A stretch of DNA of 64,000 bases from Cupriavidus sp. MP-37. Lineage in GTDB: Bacteria; Pseudomonadota; Gammaproteobacteria; Burkholderiales; Burkholderiaceae. Below are positions 26,538 through 35,531 of the stretch, piece by piece. Where the stretch lies: the NCBI RefSeq assembly GCF_020618415.1, contig NZ_CP085344.1, positions 2,255,001 to 2,319,000 on the forward strand, read 5' to 3'. Each line of letters begins with the position of its first letter. Within the stretch, counting starts at the first letter, position 1. Under the pieces are notes generated by a model. The model was not told the DNA's origin, made no database searches, and saw nothing but the letters and a program-made list of their open reading frames with translations. A program made the position numbers and the translations under genes.

Positions 26538-28397
26538 TCAGAACCAGGCGTCCTGCATGTCCAGCGTGGTGCGGTCGAGCGATGCCAGCAGGTCGAATTG
26601 CGGACCGACCCTGGGCAGCTCGAAGCGGAAGAAGTACGCCGCCGCGGCCAGCTTGCCGCGATAGAAGTCCTGGTCCTCGCCGCTCGCGTGCGCCAGCGCG
26701 GCTTGCGCCAGCAGCGCCTGCTCCAGCCAGATCCACGCCACCACCACATGGCCAAAGGCTTCGAGGTAGACCGAGGCGTTGGCCAGCGTCACGTTGGCAT
26801 CGCCGGCGCTCCACAGGGTCTGGGTTACTTCGGCAAGGCGCTTCGTTGCGGCGCCGAGCGCGCGCGCCTGCTGCGTCAGTTCGGCATCGTCCGCGGCGAG
26901 CGCGCGGCCGATGGTGGCCTGCACGCGCTCGCCCAGCAGCTTGAACGCGGCGCCATCCTTCATCACCACCTTGCGGCCCAGCAGGTCCAGGCCCTGGATG
27001 CCGTGCGTGCCTTCGTGGATCGGGTTCAGGCGGTTGTCGCGGTAGAACTGCTCGACGTTGTATTCGCGGGTGTAGCCATAGCCGCCATGCACCTGGATCG
27101 CCAGGCTGTTGGCCTCCAGGCACCATTGCGACGGCCAGCTCTTGGCGATCGGCGTCAGGATATCGAGCAGCAGCGCCAGGCGCGCATGCGCGTCCTGGTC
27201 GCCGGCGGCGGCAGCGGCTTCTTCCTCGTCCACCAGCCGCGCGCAATACAGGTTCAGCGCCAGGCCGCCCTCGACATAGCTCTTCTGCGCCAGCAGCATG
27301 CGGCGGATATCGGCGTGCTCGACCAGCTTCACCTGCGGGCTGGCCGCATCCTTGCCGCCGGGGCCGACCGGGCGCCCTTGCGGCCGGTTGCGCGCATAGT
27401 CCAGCGCATGCAGGTAGCCGGTGTAGCCCAGCATCACCGCGCCCAGGCCCACGCCGATGCGCGCTTCATTCATCATGTGGAACATGCAGGCGAGGCCCTT
27501 GTGCGGCTCGCCCACCAGGTAGCCGATGGCGCCGGCCTTGCCGCCCGGCCGGTACTTCATGCCTTCGCCGAAATTCAGCAGGCAGTTGGTGGTGCCGCGA
27601 TAGCCCATCTTGTGGTTCAGGCCGGCCAGCACCACGTCGTTGTGCTCGCCCAGCGAGCCATCTTCGTTGACCAGGTACTTGGGCACGATAAACAGCGAGA
27701 TGCCCTTCACGCCCGGGATCAGCTTGCCGTCCGGACCGGGGATCTTGGCCAGCACCAGATGGACGATGTTCTCCGACAGCTCGTGCTCGCCGGCGGAAAT
27801 CCACATCTTGTTGCCGCGCAGGCGGTATTGCGCGCCCAGCGGCGATTCGCCCTCGTACTCGGCGCGCGTGGTGATATCCGACAGCGACGAGCCCGCCTGG
27901 GGTTCGGACAGGCACATGGTGCCGAAGAAGCGCCCTTCCATCTCCGGCTTGACGAAGGTCTCGACCTGCGCCGGCGTGCCGTGCGTCAGCAGCAGGTTGG
28001 CGTTGCCGATGGTCAGGAACGGGTACGAGCTGGTGCCGACGTTGGCGCCCTTGAAGTAGGCGAAGCCGGCTTTCTCGACCACCACCGGCAGCTGCATGCC
28101 GCCCAGTTCGTAATCCTGGCCCGCGGCCATCAGGCCAGCGTCGCAGAAGGCCTTCAGCGCGGTGCTGACCTCGGGGATGATGCTTACGGTCTCGCCGTCG
28201 AATTCGGGTTCGTGCTGGTCGTTCTTCTTGTTGTGCGGCGCGAACAGGTCGGTGGCGATCTTCTCGCAGGTGTCCAGCGCGGCATCGAAGGTCTCGCGCG
28301 AGTGGTCGGCGTAGCGCGGGATGCGGGTCAGCTCGTCGACCTTGAGCCATTCGTACAGGATGAAGTTCAGGTCGCGGCGGGAAAGGATCATCGACAT
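26538..28397 (-). CDS. acyl-CoA dehydrogenase (long, C-terminally extended type)
   Basis: This 619-residue flavoprotein has the acyl-CoA dehydrogenase domains: an N-terminal alpha domain, the beta domain with TMCLSEPQAGSSLSDI (FAD and substrate contacts) and the C-terminal domain with QVHGGYGYTREYNVEQFYRD and the catalytic-base region NPIHEGTHGIQ. The extra C-terminal domain (about 480-619) is typical of the 'AcdA/FadE-like' type that oxidises medium- to long-chain acyl-CoAs. It introduces the 2,3-double bond passed to the FadB-like hydratase. A type 1 repeat separates it from the upstream thiolase gene. The start at 28397 is supported by the MSMILSRRDLNF family N terminus. Confidence 0.94.
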   Translation of the reverse strand: MSMILSRRDLNFILYEWLKVDELTRIPRYADHSRETFDAALDTCEKIATDLFAPHNKKNDQHEPEFDGETVSIIPEVSTALKAFCDAGLMAAGQDYELGGMQLPVVVEKAGFAYFKGANVGTSSYPFLTIGNANLLLTHGTPAQVETFVKPEMEGRFFGTMCLSEPQAGSSLSDITTRAEYEGESPLGAQYRLRGNKMWISAGEHELSENIVHLVLAKIPGPDGKLIPGVKGISLFIVPKYLVNEDGSLGEHNDVVLAGLNHKMGYRGTTNCLLNFGEGMKYRPGGKAGAIGYLVGEPHKGLACMFHMMNEARIGVGLGAVMLGYTGYLHALDYARNRPQGRPVGPGGKDAASPQVKLVEHADIRRMLLAQKSYVEGGLALNLYCARLVDEEEAAAAAGDQDAHARLALLLDILTPIAKSWPSQWCLEANSLAIQVHGGYGYTREYNVEQFYRDNRLNPIHEGTHGIQGLDLLGRKVVMKDGAAFKLLGERVQATIGRALAADDAELTQQARALGAATKRLAEVTQTLWSAGDANVTLANASVYLEAFGHVVVAWIWLEQALLAQAALAHASGEDQDFYRGKLAAAAYFFRFELPRVGPQFDLLASLDRTTLDMQDAWF

Positions 28398-28505
28398 GGT
28401 GTCTCCGTGCGGCGCACTGCGTGGGGCGCTCGCGAATTGTTCTGTGACCGCGGAACGGCGTGGAGCTGGCTGGAACGCCTGGCGTTGAACGCCCAATGGG
28501 GTGCT

Positions 28506-28625
28506 CCCTCTCCCGCTTGCGGGAGAGGGTTGGGGTGAGGGCCGGCGTGGCCACGAAGTGCGGCGCGTCAGTACTGCAAGCGCCAGCCCTCACCCCCTGC
28601 CCCTCTCCCGCAAGCGGGAGAGGGG
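28506..28625. repeat. palindromic intergenic repeat, type 1, copy 2 (complete)
   Basis: The left palindrome is at 28506-28529 and the right at 28600-28625, with GGTGAGGGC / GCCCTCACC between. It lies inside the co-directional run between thiolase and acyl-CoA dehydrogenase, and so may reduce read-through there. The following GAGCAAACCGGCAGCG is shared with the copy at 46657. Confidence 0.85.
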
Positions 28626-28658
28626 AGCAAACCGGCAGCGTGCCGGCATGGCTGGCGA

Positions 28659-29837
28659 TTACAGAACTTCGAACAGCCCGGCAGCACCCTGCCCGCCACC
28701 AATGCACATCGTCACCACCACATACTTCACCCCACGGCGCTTGCCCTCGATCAGCGCATGGCCGACCAGCCGCGCGCCGGACACGCCGTACGGGTGGCCG
28801 ACCGCGATCGCGCCGCCGTTGACGTTGAGGCGGTCCATCGGGATGCCGAGCGTGTCGGCGCAGTACAGCACCTGCACCGCGAAGGCTTCGTTCAGTTCCC
28901 ACAGGCCGATGTCGTCGACCTTCAGGCCGGCCTTCTTCAGCAGCTTGGGCACGGCAAAGACCGGGCCGATGCCCATCTCGTCGGGCTCGCAGCCGGCCAC
29001 GGCGAAGCCGCGGAACACGCCCAGCGGCTGCAGGCCCTTGGCCGCCGCCACGCGCGCATTCATCACCACCGCCGCCGACGCGCCATCCGAGAACTGCGAG
29101 GCATTGCCGGCGGTGATCACGCCGCCGGGCACCGCGCTGCGGATCTTGGCCACGCCTTCCAGCGTGGTATCCGGGCGGATGCCTTCGTCGCGGTCGATGG
29201 TGACTTCCCTGGTCACCAGCTGGCCGGTGGACTTGTCGGCAACGCCGGCGAGCACCGTCATCGGCACGATCTCGTCGTTGAACTTGCCGGCTTCCTGCGC
29301 GGCCGCGGCGCGCTGCTGGCTGCGCACGCCGTATTCGTCCTGGCGCTCCTTCGAGATGTTGTAGCGCTTGGCCACGTTCTCGGCGGTCTGCAGCATGTTC
29401 CAGTAGATTTCCGGCTTGTTCTTGGTCAGCCAGCTTTCCTGGACCATATGGCGGTTCATCTCCTGCTGCACGCACGAGATGCTCTCGACGCCGCCGGCGA
29501 CGAAGATGTCGCCCTCATCGGCGATCACGCGCTGCGCCGCCATGGCGATGGTCTGCAGGCCCGACGAGCAGAAGCGGTTGACGGTGGCGCCGGGCACGGT
29601 GACCGGGCAGCCGGCGCGCAGCGCGATCTGGCGCGCGATATTGGCACCGGTGGCGCCTTCCGGGTTGGCGCAGCCCATCAGCACGTCCTCGACTTCGGCG
29701 GCTTCGATCCTGGCGCGCGCGATGGCGTGCTGGACCGCATGGCCGCCCAGCGTGGCGCCGTGGGTCATGTTGAAGGCGCCCTTCCAGCTCTTGGCCAGGC
29801 CGGTCCGTGCGGTGGATACGATGACTGCTTCGTTCAT
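28659..29837 (-). CDS. fadA: acetyl-CoA acyltransferase (thiolase, FadA-like)
   Basis: The 392-residue thiolase has the nucleophile Cys90 in [10 protein letters not shown], the [18 protein letters not shown] histidine motif and the second catalytic Cys in [16 protein letters not shown]. It cleaves 3-ketoacyl-CoA with CoA to acetyl-CoA and a shortened acyl-CoA. Adjacent fadB-like and acyl-CoA dehydrogenase genes favour a beta-oxidation rather than biosynthetic (PhaA-type) role. It lies 29 bases downstream of the nicotinamidase gene. A GAGCAACA ribosome site precedes the ATG. Confidence 0.93.
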   Translation of the reverse strand: MNEAVIVSTARTGLAKSWKGAFNMTHGATLGGHAVQHAIARARIEAAEVEDVLMGCANPEGATGANIARQIALRAGCPVTVPGATVNRFCSSGLQTIAMAAQRVIADEGDIFVAGGVESISCVQQEMNRHMVQESWLTKNKPEIYWNMLQTAENVAKRYNISKERQDEYGVRSQQRAAAAQEAGKFNDEIVPMTVLAGVADKSTGQLVTREVTIDRDEGIRPDTTLEGVAKIRSAVPGGVITAGNASQFSDGASAAVVMNARVAAAKGLQPLGVFRGFAVAGCEPDEMGIGPVFAVPKLLKKAGLKVDDIGLWELNEAFAVQVLYCADTLGIPMDRLNVNGGAIAVGHPYGVSGARLVGHALIEGKRRGVKYVVVTMCIGGGQGAAGLFEVL

Positions 29838-29866
29838 GTGTTGCTCCTCGGAATCTCTTGTGTCGT

Positions 29867-30529
29867 TCAGTTCGGTGGTTCGGTTCGGCCCTGGCCACTG
29901 GGCAGGTCGGCGGACATCACGCGCGCGACGCCGGCGGCGCCGAGGTCTTGCCATGCCTTCGCCAGCGACCCCTGCAGGTCGATGGCGCGGCACGCATCCT
30001 CGATCACCGCGGCGTCGAAGCCCGCGGCGCGCGCATCGAGCGCGCTCCAGGCCACGCAGTAGTCCGTCGCCAGCCCGGCGCAGAACACGCGCTTCACGCC
30101 ATGCTCGCGCAGGTAGCCGGCCAGCCCGGTGCGCGTGGTGCGGTCCGCTTCCATAAAGGCGGAGTAGCTGTCCACGCCGGCATGGTGGCCCTTGCGGATC
30201 ACCAGCCGCGCGTGCGGCACGTGCAGCCCCGCATGCAGCGCGGCGCCGGGCGTGTCCTGTACGCAGTGCACCGGCCACAGCACCTGCTCGCCATACGGCA
30301 GCGCCAGCGTCTGGAACGGCTGCGTGCCGGCATGGTTGGCCGCGAACGAGACGTGCGCGGCCGGATGCCAGTCCTGCGTCAGCACCACGTGCCCGAACGC
30401 GCGCGCCAGCCGGTTGATGACGGGCACGACCTCGTCGCCGTTGGGCACGGCCAGCGCGCCGCCCGGCATGAAGTCGTTCTGCACGTCGATCACCAGCAGG
30501 CAATCGTCAGGTCGGATGGTGGTGTCCAT
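29867..30529 (-). CDS. pncA: nicotinamidase (pyrazinamidase)
   Basis: The 220-residue isochorismatase-fold hydrolase keeps the Asp15-Lys113-Cys158 catalytic triad ([21 protein letters not shown]) and the metal site in [12 protein letters not shown] plus WPVHC. PncA converts nicotinamide to nicotinate for NAD salvage. It sits between the fadB-like gene (29 bases upstream) and the thiolase gene (29 bases downstream), so it is likely translated from the same mRNA. That is an unexpected place for an NAD-salvage enzyme, and may serve to maintain NAD during beta-oxidation. Confidence 0.93.
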   Translation of the reverse strand: MDTTIRPDDCLLVIDVQNDFMPGGALAVPNGDEVVPVINRLARAFGHVVLTQDWHPAAHVSFAANHAGTQPFQTLALPYGEQVLWPVHCVQDTPGAALHAGLHVPHARLVIRKGHHAGVDSYSAFMEADRTTRTGLAGYLREHGVKRVFCAGLATDYCVAWSALDARAAGFDAAVIEDACRAIDLQGSLAKAWQDLGAAGVARVMSADLPSGQGRTEPPN

Positions 30530-30558
30530 GTCAGTGCCAGGGAGAACCGTGGTGGCGC

Positions 30559-32640
30559 TTAGCCGTTGAAGCCCTTGCCTTCGTCGGCCAGCTTCTGCAG
30601 CAGCGGCGCAACCTGCCAGGCTTCGCCGTGGTAGCCCTTGGCGTAGCGCTTCATGGCCAGCGCCACGTTGTACAGGCCGACCTGGTCCGCGTACAGCATC
30701 GGGCCGCCGCGGAACAGCGGGAAGCCGTAGCCGGTCAGGTACACCATGTCGATATCCGAGGCCTTGGAAGCAATGCCCTCTTCCAGGATCTTGGCGCCTT
30801 CGTTGACCAGCGCGAACACCAGGCGCTCGACGATCTCTTCGTCCGAGATCTTGCGGCGCGTGATGCCCAGGTCCTTCGAATGCTGCACGATCATGTCGTT
30901 GACCTGCTGGTTCGGGTACGGCTTGCGGTCGCCCGCCTTGTAGTCGTACCAGCCAGCGCCGGTCTTCTGGCCGAAGCGGCCCATCTCGCACAGCAGGTCG
31001 GCGGTCTTCGAGTACTGGATGTCCGGCTTGTCCACCGCGCGGCGCTTGCGGATGGCCCAGCCGATGTCGTTGCCGGCGAGGTCGCCCATGCGGAACGGGC
31101 CCATGGCAAAGCCGAACTTCTCGATGGCCTTGTCGACCTGTTCCGGCAGCGCGCCTTCGTCCAGCAGGTAGCCGGCCTGGCGGCTGTACTGCTCGATCAT
31201 GCGGTTGCCGATAAAGCCGTCGCACACGCCCGACACCACCGCGGTCTTCTTGATCTTCTTGGCCACCTGCATGACCGTGGCCAGCACGTCCTTGCCGGTC
31301 TTGTCGCCGCGCACCACTTCGAGCAGCTTCATCACGTTGGCCGGGCTGAAGAAGTGCATGCCGACCACGTCCTGCGGACGCCTGGTAAACGAGGCGATCT
31401 TGTTCACGTCCAGCGTGGAGGTGTTCGACGCCAGGATCGCGCCGGGCTTCATCACTTCGTCCAGCTTCTTGAACACGATTTCCTTGACGCCCATCTCTTC
31501 GAACACGGCCTCGATCACCATGTCGGCGTCCTTGATGTCGTCATAGGACAGCGTGGTGCTGAGCAGGCCCATGCGCTGCTCGACCTTCTCCTGCGTGAGC
31601 TTGCCCTTCTTGGCGCTGTTCTCGTAGTTCTTGCGGATGATGCCGACGCCGCGGTCGAGCGCTTCCTGCTTGGTTTCGAGGATCGTGACCGGGATGCCGG
31701 CGTTGAGGAAGTTCATGCTGATGCCGCCGCCCATGGTGCCGGCGCCGATCACCGCGACCTTCTCGATCTTGCGGGTCGGCGTGCCTTCGGGCACGTCGGG
31801 GATCTTGCTGGCGGCACGCTCGCCGAAGAAGGCGTGGCGCAGCGCGCGCGATTCCGGCGTGGTCACCAGGTACAAAAAGCCCTCGCGCTCCTGCTTCAGG
31901 CCCTGCTCGAACGGCTTGAGCGAGCCGGCCACGGCTTCCAGGCACTTCAGCGGCGCCGGGAAGTTCTTGGCCATCGCGGCCACGGTGTTGCGGGCGAAGC
32001 CGAGGTAGCCTTCGGCGTTCTCGTGGCGCACCTTCAGGTCGCGCACCTTCGGGTGCGGGCCGGCGGCGGCGCCAACGTTCTGCGCGAACTTGACCGCGGC
32101 GGGCAGCACGTCACCGTCGACGATTTCATCGAACAGCTTGGTGCCGGCGAACTTCTCGGACGGCACCGCGGTGCCCGACACGATCATGTTGGCCGCGGCT
32201 TCCAGGCCGATCACGCGCGGCAGGCGCTGCGTGCCGCCGGCGCCGGGCAGCAGGCCCAGCTTCACTTCCGGCAGCGCGATCTGGGCGCCCTTGGACGCGA
32301 CGCGGTAGTTGCAGCCCAGCGCCAGTTCCAGGCCGCCGCCCATCGCGACCGAATGCACCGCCGCCACCACCGGCTTGGGCGAGGCTTCCAGCACGCGGAT
32401 CACCGAGTGCAGCGTCGGCTCCTGCATGGCCTTGGGCGTATTGAATTCACGGATGTCGGCGCCGCCCGAGAATGCCTTGCCAGCGCCGGTGATGACGATC
32501 GCCTTGACGGCGGCATCGTCCAGCGCACGGGTCATGCCTTCGACGATGCCAAGCCGGGTGCTGTGACCCAGGCCGTTGACAGGGGGATTGTCGAGCGTGA
32601 TGACGGCTACGCCGTCCTGAACCTGATACTGCGCTGTCAT
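30559..32640 (-). CDS. fadB: bifunctional enoyl-CoA hydratase / 3-hydroxyacyl-CoA dehydrogenase
   Basis: This 693-residue protein joins an N-terminal crotonase domain (about 1-190: AFSGGADIREF, AMGGGLELALGC, LPEVKLGLLPGAGGTQRLPR) to a 3-hydroxyacyl-CoA dehydrogenase (about 290-580; VAVIGAGTMGGGISMNFL and MHFFSPANVMKLLEVVRG). A C-terminal helical repeat follows. It hydrates enoyl-CoA and oxidises the L-3-hydroxyacyl-CoA. It is shorter than E. coli FadB (729) and lacks a clear isomerase extension. It is first in the ten-gene run. A good minus-strand promoter (TTGAAC, 17 bases, TATGCT) overlapping the shared dyad lies about 200 bases upstream. Confidence 0.95.
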   Translation of the reverse strand: MTAQYQVQDGVAVITLDNPPVNGLGHSTRLGIVEGMTRALDDAAVKAIVITGAGKAFSGGADIREFNTPKAMQEPTLHSVIRVLEASPKPVVAAVHSVAMGGGLELALGCNYRVASKGAQIALPEVKLGLLPGAGGTQRLPRVIGLEAAANMIVSGTAVPSEKFAGTKLFDEIVDGDVLPAAVKFAQNVGAAAGPHPKVRDLKVRHENAEGYLGFARNTVAAMAKNFPAPLKCLEAVAGSLKPFEQGLKQEREGFLYLVTTPESRALRHAFFGERAASKIPDVPEGTPTRKIEKVAVIGAGTMGGGISMNFLNAGIPVTILETKQEALDRGVGIIRKNYENSAKKGKLTQEKVEQRMGLLSTTLSYDDIKDADMVIEAVFEEMGVKEIVFKKLDEVMKPGAILASNTSTLDVNKIASFTRRPQDVVGMHFFSPANVMKLLEVVRGDKTGKDVLATVMQVAKKIKKTAVVSGVCDGFIGNRMIEQYSRQAGYLLDEGALPEQVDKAIEKFGFAMGPFRMGDLAGNDIGWAIRKRRAVDKPDIQYSKTADLLCEMGRFGQKTGAGWYDYKAGDRKPYPNQQVNDMIVQHSKDLGITRRKISDEEIVERLVFALVNEGAKILEEGIASKASDIDMVYLTGYGFPLFRGGPMLYADQVGLYNVALAMKRYAKGYHGEAWQVAPLLQKLADEGKGFNG

Positions 32641-33133
32641 GCTGGTTCCTTTGGTGTCAGAAGTTGTCTCGGGATTCGAATTCTCGAATGAATGTTCTCT
32701 GCAGCGCGGGGCGTGCCGGCCGGTGCCGCGCCTGCCCCCGGGTGGCGGCCGTCACGGGCGGGTTAACCCTTGACCCGATCTGCCGCTTTCCCGCGCCCCG
32801 CAACGCCTTCCGGCGCTTGGGCGAAACAAGCATACACAAAATAGCACGGTCGTTCAATTTTAATTTCCGAACATTTCCACGACCATGCGCAATGCGAATG
32901 CGGCCCCTGATCGCGCTGCATGGAGCCGGCGCTTCACCTCCGCACGGCACCCGCCCGCGATGCCGGTTAAGGCACTTGCGAGCCTGCGCGGGCGCGGTCC
33001 CCCCAGACCAGTATCGGACTTTATTTGACCGCCACGGGAAAATCGCCGGCGCAGACGCGGTAGACTCGCGGCTTTTCGTTTTTTGCCGCTGGCCTTCACG
33101 AGATGCCAGGCGGCGGAAGGTCCAGCGACCCTG
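32641..33133. promoter_or_regulatory. divergent intergenic region between fadB and the amino-acid permease
   Basis: These 493 bases have no supported gene. The fadB promoter and operator lie at 32829-32857. The fadB leader would be about 190 bases; I see no clear hairpin or riboswitch in it. Toward the permease, a TTG codon at 33083 in the permease frame opens a short extension that is unlikely to be used. No strong promoter for the permease was found. Confidence 0.5.
32829..32857 (-). promoter_or_regulatory. fadB promoter overlapping operator site B
   Basis: On the minus strand a -35 TTGAAC (32857-32852) is followed by a 17-base spacer and -10 TATGCT (32834-32829). The dyad GAACGACCGTGC (32845-32856) starts inside the -35 and runs into the spacer, the position expected for a repressor that blocks RNA polymerase. 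The flanking TTAAAAT matches site A in the esterase promoter. Confidence 0.65.
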
Positions 33134-34675
33134 ATGTCTTCCCCAACCTCTTCCTCGCCCGAGCACGCTTCCCGGCCGCAGGCACACCAGCACCCGGTGG
33201 TCGAACACGACGACCTCAAGCGCAAGCTCAAGGCGCGCCACCTGACCATGATTGCCGTCGGCGGCGCGGTCGGCACCGGCCTGTTCGTGGCGTCGGGCGC
33301 GTCGATCGCGCAGGCCGGCCCGGGCGGCGCGCTGCTGATGTACATGCTGCTCGGCGTGATGGTCTATTGCCTGATGACCAGCCTCGGCGAGCTGGCGGTG
33401 CACATGCCGGTGGCCGGCTCCTTTGTCACCTACAGCGCGCTCTATGTCGACGAAGGCTTCGGCTTCGCGCTGGGCTGGAACTACTGGTTCAGCCTGGCGG
33501 TGACCATCGCCGTCGAACTGACCGCGGCGCAGCTGGTGATGCAGTACTGGTTCCCCGACGTGCCCGGGGTGCTGTGGAGCGCCGGCTTCCTGCTGCTGAT
33601 GTTCGGGCTCAACGCGTTCTCGGTGCGCGGCTTCGGCGAGGCCGAATACTGGTTCGCGCTGGTCAAGGTGATCACCGTGGTGGTGTTCCTGGGCGTGGGC
33701 CTGCTGATGATCTTCGGCATCATGCAGGGCGGCCCGCAATCCGGCTGGCATAACTTCACCACCGGCGAGGCGCCCTTCGTCGGCGGCATCCCGGCGATGT
33801 TCGGCGTGGCCATGATCGCGGGCTTCTCCTTCCTCGGCACGGAAACCGTCGGCGTCGCCGCCGGCGAAGCCGAACGGCCCGCCATCACGATTCCGCGCGC
33901 GATCCGCCAGACCTTCTGGCGCATCCTGCTGTTCTACGTGCTGGCGATCCTGGTGATCGGCGTGCTGATCCCCTATACCGACCCCAACCTGCTGCGCAAC
34001 GACGTGACCGACGTGGGCGTGAGCCCGTTCGCGCTGGTGTTCCGCCACGCCGGGCTGGCTTTCGCCGCCGGGCTGATGAACGCGGTGGTGCTGACCGCGC
34101 TGCTGTCGGCCGGCACCTCCAGCATGTACGTGTCGACGCGGATCCTGTACGGCCTCGCCGTCAGCCGCCGCGCCCCGCGCGTGTTCGCCCGGCTCACGCC
34201 GAACGGCGTGCCGTTCTACGCGCTGCTGGCGACCACCGGCATCGGCGCGCTGTGCTTCCTCAGCTCGCTGCTCGGCAACAAGACCGCCTACCTGTGGCTG
34301 CTCAACACCTCGGCCATGACCGGCTTTATCGCCTGGCTCGGCATCGCCGTCAGCCACTACCGCTTCCGCCGCGGCATGGCGCACCAGGGGCACGATGTCA
34401 GCAAGCTGGCCTATCGCTCGCCGCTGTATCCGTTCGGCCCGATCTTTGCCACGGTGCTGTGCCTGGTGATCATCGGCGGGCAGAATTACCAGGCTTTCGC
34501 CGACATCCCCAACCGCTGGCCGGAGATCGTCGCCACCTATATTGGCGTGCCGGTGTTCTTGGTGCTGTGGCTGGGGTATCGGCTGGTTACGGGGTCGCGG
34601 TTGATTGCGTATGAGGATATGCCGTTTGAGTTTCCGCAGCGAGGTGAGGACAGGCGCGAGAGGGAGGCGGCGTAA
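33134..34675 (+). CDS. amino-acid permease of the APC family (LysP/AAT-like)
   Basis: The 513-residue protein has about 12 membrane helices and the amino-acid transporter signature: DDLKRKLKARHLTMIAVGGAVGTGLFVASGASIAQAGPGGALLMY, with the GxGTGLF substrate loop of helix 1. The AAT subfamily in E. coli comprises LysP, AroP, PheP and GabP. The GASIAQAGPGGALL sequence and the closing EFPQRGEDRR tail do not settle the amino acid, though lysine-type permeases are closest in appearance. The ATG at 33134 has a GGAAGG site upstream. A type 1 repeat follows its stop codon. Confidence 0.88.
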   Translation: MSSPTSSSPEHASRPQAHQHPVVEHDDLKRKLKARHLTMIAVGGAVGTGLFVASGASIAQAGPGGALLMYMLLGVMVYCLMTSLGELAVHMPVAGSFVTYSALYVDEGFGFALGWNYWFSLAVTIAVELTAAQLVMQYWFPDVPGVLWSAGFLLLMFGLNAFSVRGFGEAEYWFALVKVITVVVFLGVGLLMIFGIMQGGPQSGWHNFTTGEAPFVGGIPAMFGVAMIAGFSFLGTETVGVAAGEAERPAITIPRAIRQTFWRILLFYVLAILVIGVLIPYTDPNLLRNDVTDVGVSPFALVFRHAGLAFAAGLMNAVVLTALLSAGTSSMYVSTRILYGLAVSRRAPRVFARLTPNGVPFYALLATTGIGALCFLSSLLGNKTAYLWLLNTSAMTGFIAWLGIAVSHYRFRRGMAHQGHDVSKLAYRSPLYPFGPIFATVLCLVIIGGQNYQAFADIPNRWPEIVATYIGVPVFLVLWLGYRLVTGSRLIAYEDMPFEFPQRGEDRREREAA

Positions 34676-34743
34676 GGCGTTAAGGCGTAAGGCGGAAGGG
34701 AGGCGGCGATGCTTTTGAAGCGCTCGCTTCGTGGATGCGCCGG

Positions 34744-34781
34744 CCCTCTCCCCCGCCCCTCTCCCGCGGGCGGGAGAGGGG
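34744..34781. repeat. palindromic intergenic repeat, type 1, copy 3 (right half only)
   Basis: Only the right arm is present: GGCCCTCTCCCCCG followed by the palindrome CCCCTCTCCCGCG, GG, CGGGAGAGGGG (34756-34781). It lies between the convergent permease and livF genes, about 70 bases beyond the permease stop, and may end transcription from both sides. Confidence 0.8.
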
Positions 34782-34817
34782 AGCACACAAGCGGTATAGC
34801 GCAGGGCGGCCCCAGGG

Positions 34818-35531
34818 CTACACCTCCAGCCACTCCTTCCTGACCTGCCCGTTCGCCTTCAGCTCGGCCGGCGTGCCCTCGAACACGATATGCCCGTGGC
34901 CCATGACGTAGACGCGCTGCGAGATATCCAGCGCGATCGCCAGCTTCTGCTCGATCAGCAGCACGGAAACGCCGCGCTCCTTCAGCGTCTTCAGGTAATC
35001 GCCCACCAGCGCCACGATCATCGGCGCCAGGCCTTCGGTGGGCTCGTCGATCAGGACCAGGTCAGGATCGCCCATCAGCGTGCGGCACAGCGTCAGCATC
35101 TGCTGCTCGCCGCCCGAGAGCACGCCGGCCGAGGTGTGCTCGCGCTCCTTCAGCCGCGGGAACATGTGGAACATGTCCTCCACCGACCAGCGCGGTTTCG
35201 GCTGGCGCGGATTGCGTTTCTCCCCCAGCAGCAGGTTCTGCCGCACCGTCAGCGTGGGAAAGATGTCGCGGTTCTCCGGCACGTAGCCGATGCCCAGGTG
35301 CGCGATCTCGAAGGTGCGCCGGCCGAGGATCTCTTCGCCGCGGAACTTCACTGACCCTTCGGCCTTGACCATGCCGAGGATGGCCTTGGCCATGGTCGAG
35401 CGCCCCACCCCGTTGCGTCCCAGCAGCGCCACGATCTCGCCCTCGTCGATATGCGCGTCGACGCCATGCAGGATATGGCTCTTGCCGTAATAGGCGTGCA
35501 GGCCCGTGACTTCCAGCATCCGCTTGCCCAT
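34818..35531 (-). CDS. livF: branched-chain-type ABC transporter ATP-binding protein LivF, Walker A lysine replaced by arginine
   Basis: The 237-residue ATPase has a LivF layout: Walker A region LLGRNGVGRST (37-46), VPENRDIFPTLTVRQNLLLG, the signature LSGGEQQML (about 137-145), Walker B DLVLIDEPTEGLAP and the LLIEQ switch. The Walker A lysine is Arg44, confirmed on the nucleotide sequence; the lysine normally binds the ATP phosphates. LivF and LivG form the ATPase pair of the importer. Its start overlaps the livG stop (TGATG). It is the last gene of the liv operon. Confidence 0.92.
   Translation of the reverse strand: MGKRMLEVTGLHAYYGKSHILHGVDAHIDEGEIVALLGRNGVGRSTMAKAILGMVKAEGSVKFRGEEILGRRTFEIAHLGIGYVPENRDIFPTLTVRQNLLLGEKRNPRQPKPRWSVEDMFHMFPRLKEREHTSAGVLSGGEQQMLTLCRTLMGDPDLVLIDEPTEGLAPMIVALVGDYLKTLKERGVSVLLIEQKLAIALDISQRVYVMGHGHIVFEGTPAELKANGQVRKEWLEV

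Noticed and set aside
26598..28538. A 646-codon plus-strand frame opposite the acyl-CoA dehydrogenase
   Set aside because: No recognisable domain and antisense to an intact enzyme.
33083..33133. TTG start for the amino-acid permease
   Set aside because: The ATG at 33134 has a better ribosome site, and the extension has no family match.
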